Shown: piece by piece, positions 6,770 through 6,829 of the stretch
Position numbering within the stretch: position 1 is the stretch's first letter
Layout: every line of letters starts with the position of its first letter
Notes under the pieces: model-generated
Seen by the model: the letters and a program-made list of their open reading frames with translations, nothing else
Database searches by the model: none
What the model was told of the DNA's origin: nothing
From: Phycisphaerales bacterium
Lineage (GTDB): Bacteria; Planctomycetota; Phycisphaerae; Tepidisphaerales; Tepidisphaeraceae
NCBI GenBank assembly: GCA_003153655.1
Contig: PMAK01000266.1
Location: 9,295-16,123 of the forward strand
Direction: 5' to 3'
Length of the DNA stretch: 6,829 nt
Translations under genes and position numbers: made by a program

Positions 6770-6797
6770 ATTATCGGCCGTTATTGGGGAATGGCAA
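6770..6797 (-). promoter_or_regulatory. Sigma70-like promoter for fliN and the glycosyltransferase
   Basis: On the minus strand TTGCCA (6797-6792) and GATAAT (6775-6770) each match consensus at five of six positions and are separated by 16 bases. Transcription would start near 6763, about ten bases before the fliN ATG and just ahead of its GAGGA ribosome binding site (6762-6758), so the leader would be very short. The promoter fills most of the gene-free right end, where I see nothing else. Confidence 0.5.
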
Positions 6798-6829
6798 TAG
6801 AGGGAGTGGTTTTATTGCGGCGAACCCGG

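Noticed and set aside
6771..6785. Short repeat TTAT on both sides of CGGCCG as a possible operator
   Set aside because: The flanks are direct, not inverted, and only the six-base core is palindromic. This is too short to claim a regulator site, although it overlaps the fliN promoter.
1..6829. tRNA, rRNA, riboswitch, CRISPR array, insertion sequence or phage attachment site
   Set aside because: Nearly all of the window is coding, and the few gaps are under 80 bases. I saw no cloverleaf, no regularly spaced repeats and no terminal inverted repeats.

Overview
The window looks like a chromosomal stretch from a bacterium of the Planctomycetota, most likely the class Phycisphaerae. This is an inference from recalled family resemblance. 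The pairing of a NatA-like ABC ATPase (with Asp where the Q-loop Gln is expected) and a large duplicated ABC-2 permease that opens with a WRLIPxNPI motif is typical of that group, and so is the DE/HGRL-type GT-C membrane glycosyltransferase. No phylogenetic marker is present to prove the placement. The DNA is GC-rich. The given strand is G-rich throughout, even where genes lie on the other strand.

Layout: (1) positions 3-3300, + strand, a tightly packed operon: the C-terminal end of an unrecognised protein, an ABC transporter ATPase (ATGA overlap with the previous gene), and a 691-residue ABC-2 permease made of two homologous six-helix halves. (2) 3343-4620, + strand, a Glu/Leu/Phe/Val dehydrogenase, most likely a glutamate dehydrogenase, probably transcribed from its own promoter, with a -10-like box so close to the ATG that a leaderless mRNA is possible. 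(3) 4615-4629, an interrupted palindrome holding the stop codons of two convergent genes. (4) 6753-4624, - strand, a two-gene unit: a minimal FliN-like SpoA-domain protein followed six bases later by a 603-residue multi-spanning glycosyltransferase. A good sigma70-like promoter (6770-6797) precedes fliN, and a hairpin over the gene junction could couple their translation.

How the genes work together: the ATPase and permease should form one exporter, with one permease chain doing the work of two. The dehydrogenase connects ammonium with central carbon metabolism and has no visible link to the exporter. The FliN-like protein and the glycosyltransferase share a transcript; a link to the cell envelope or flagellum is only a guess. 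I found no RNA gene, mobile element, CRISPR array or other clear new system. No gene-free stretch exceeds 300 bases; the longest is 6754-6829 at the right edge, which holds the fliN promoter. The most useful leads are the permease start (an in-frame TGA just before a TTG start), the orphan fliN-glycosyltransferase pair with its junction hairpin, and the leaderless-looking dehydrogenase promoter.
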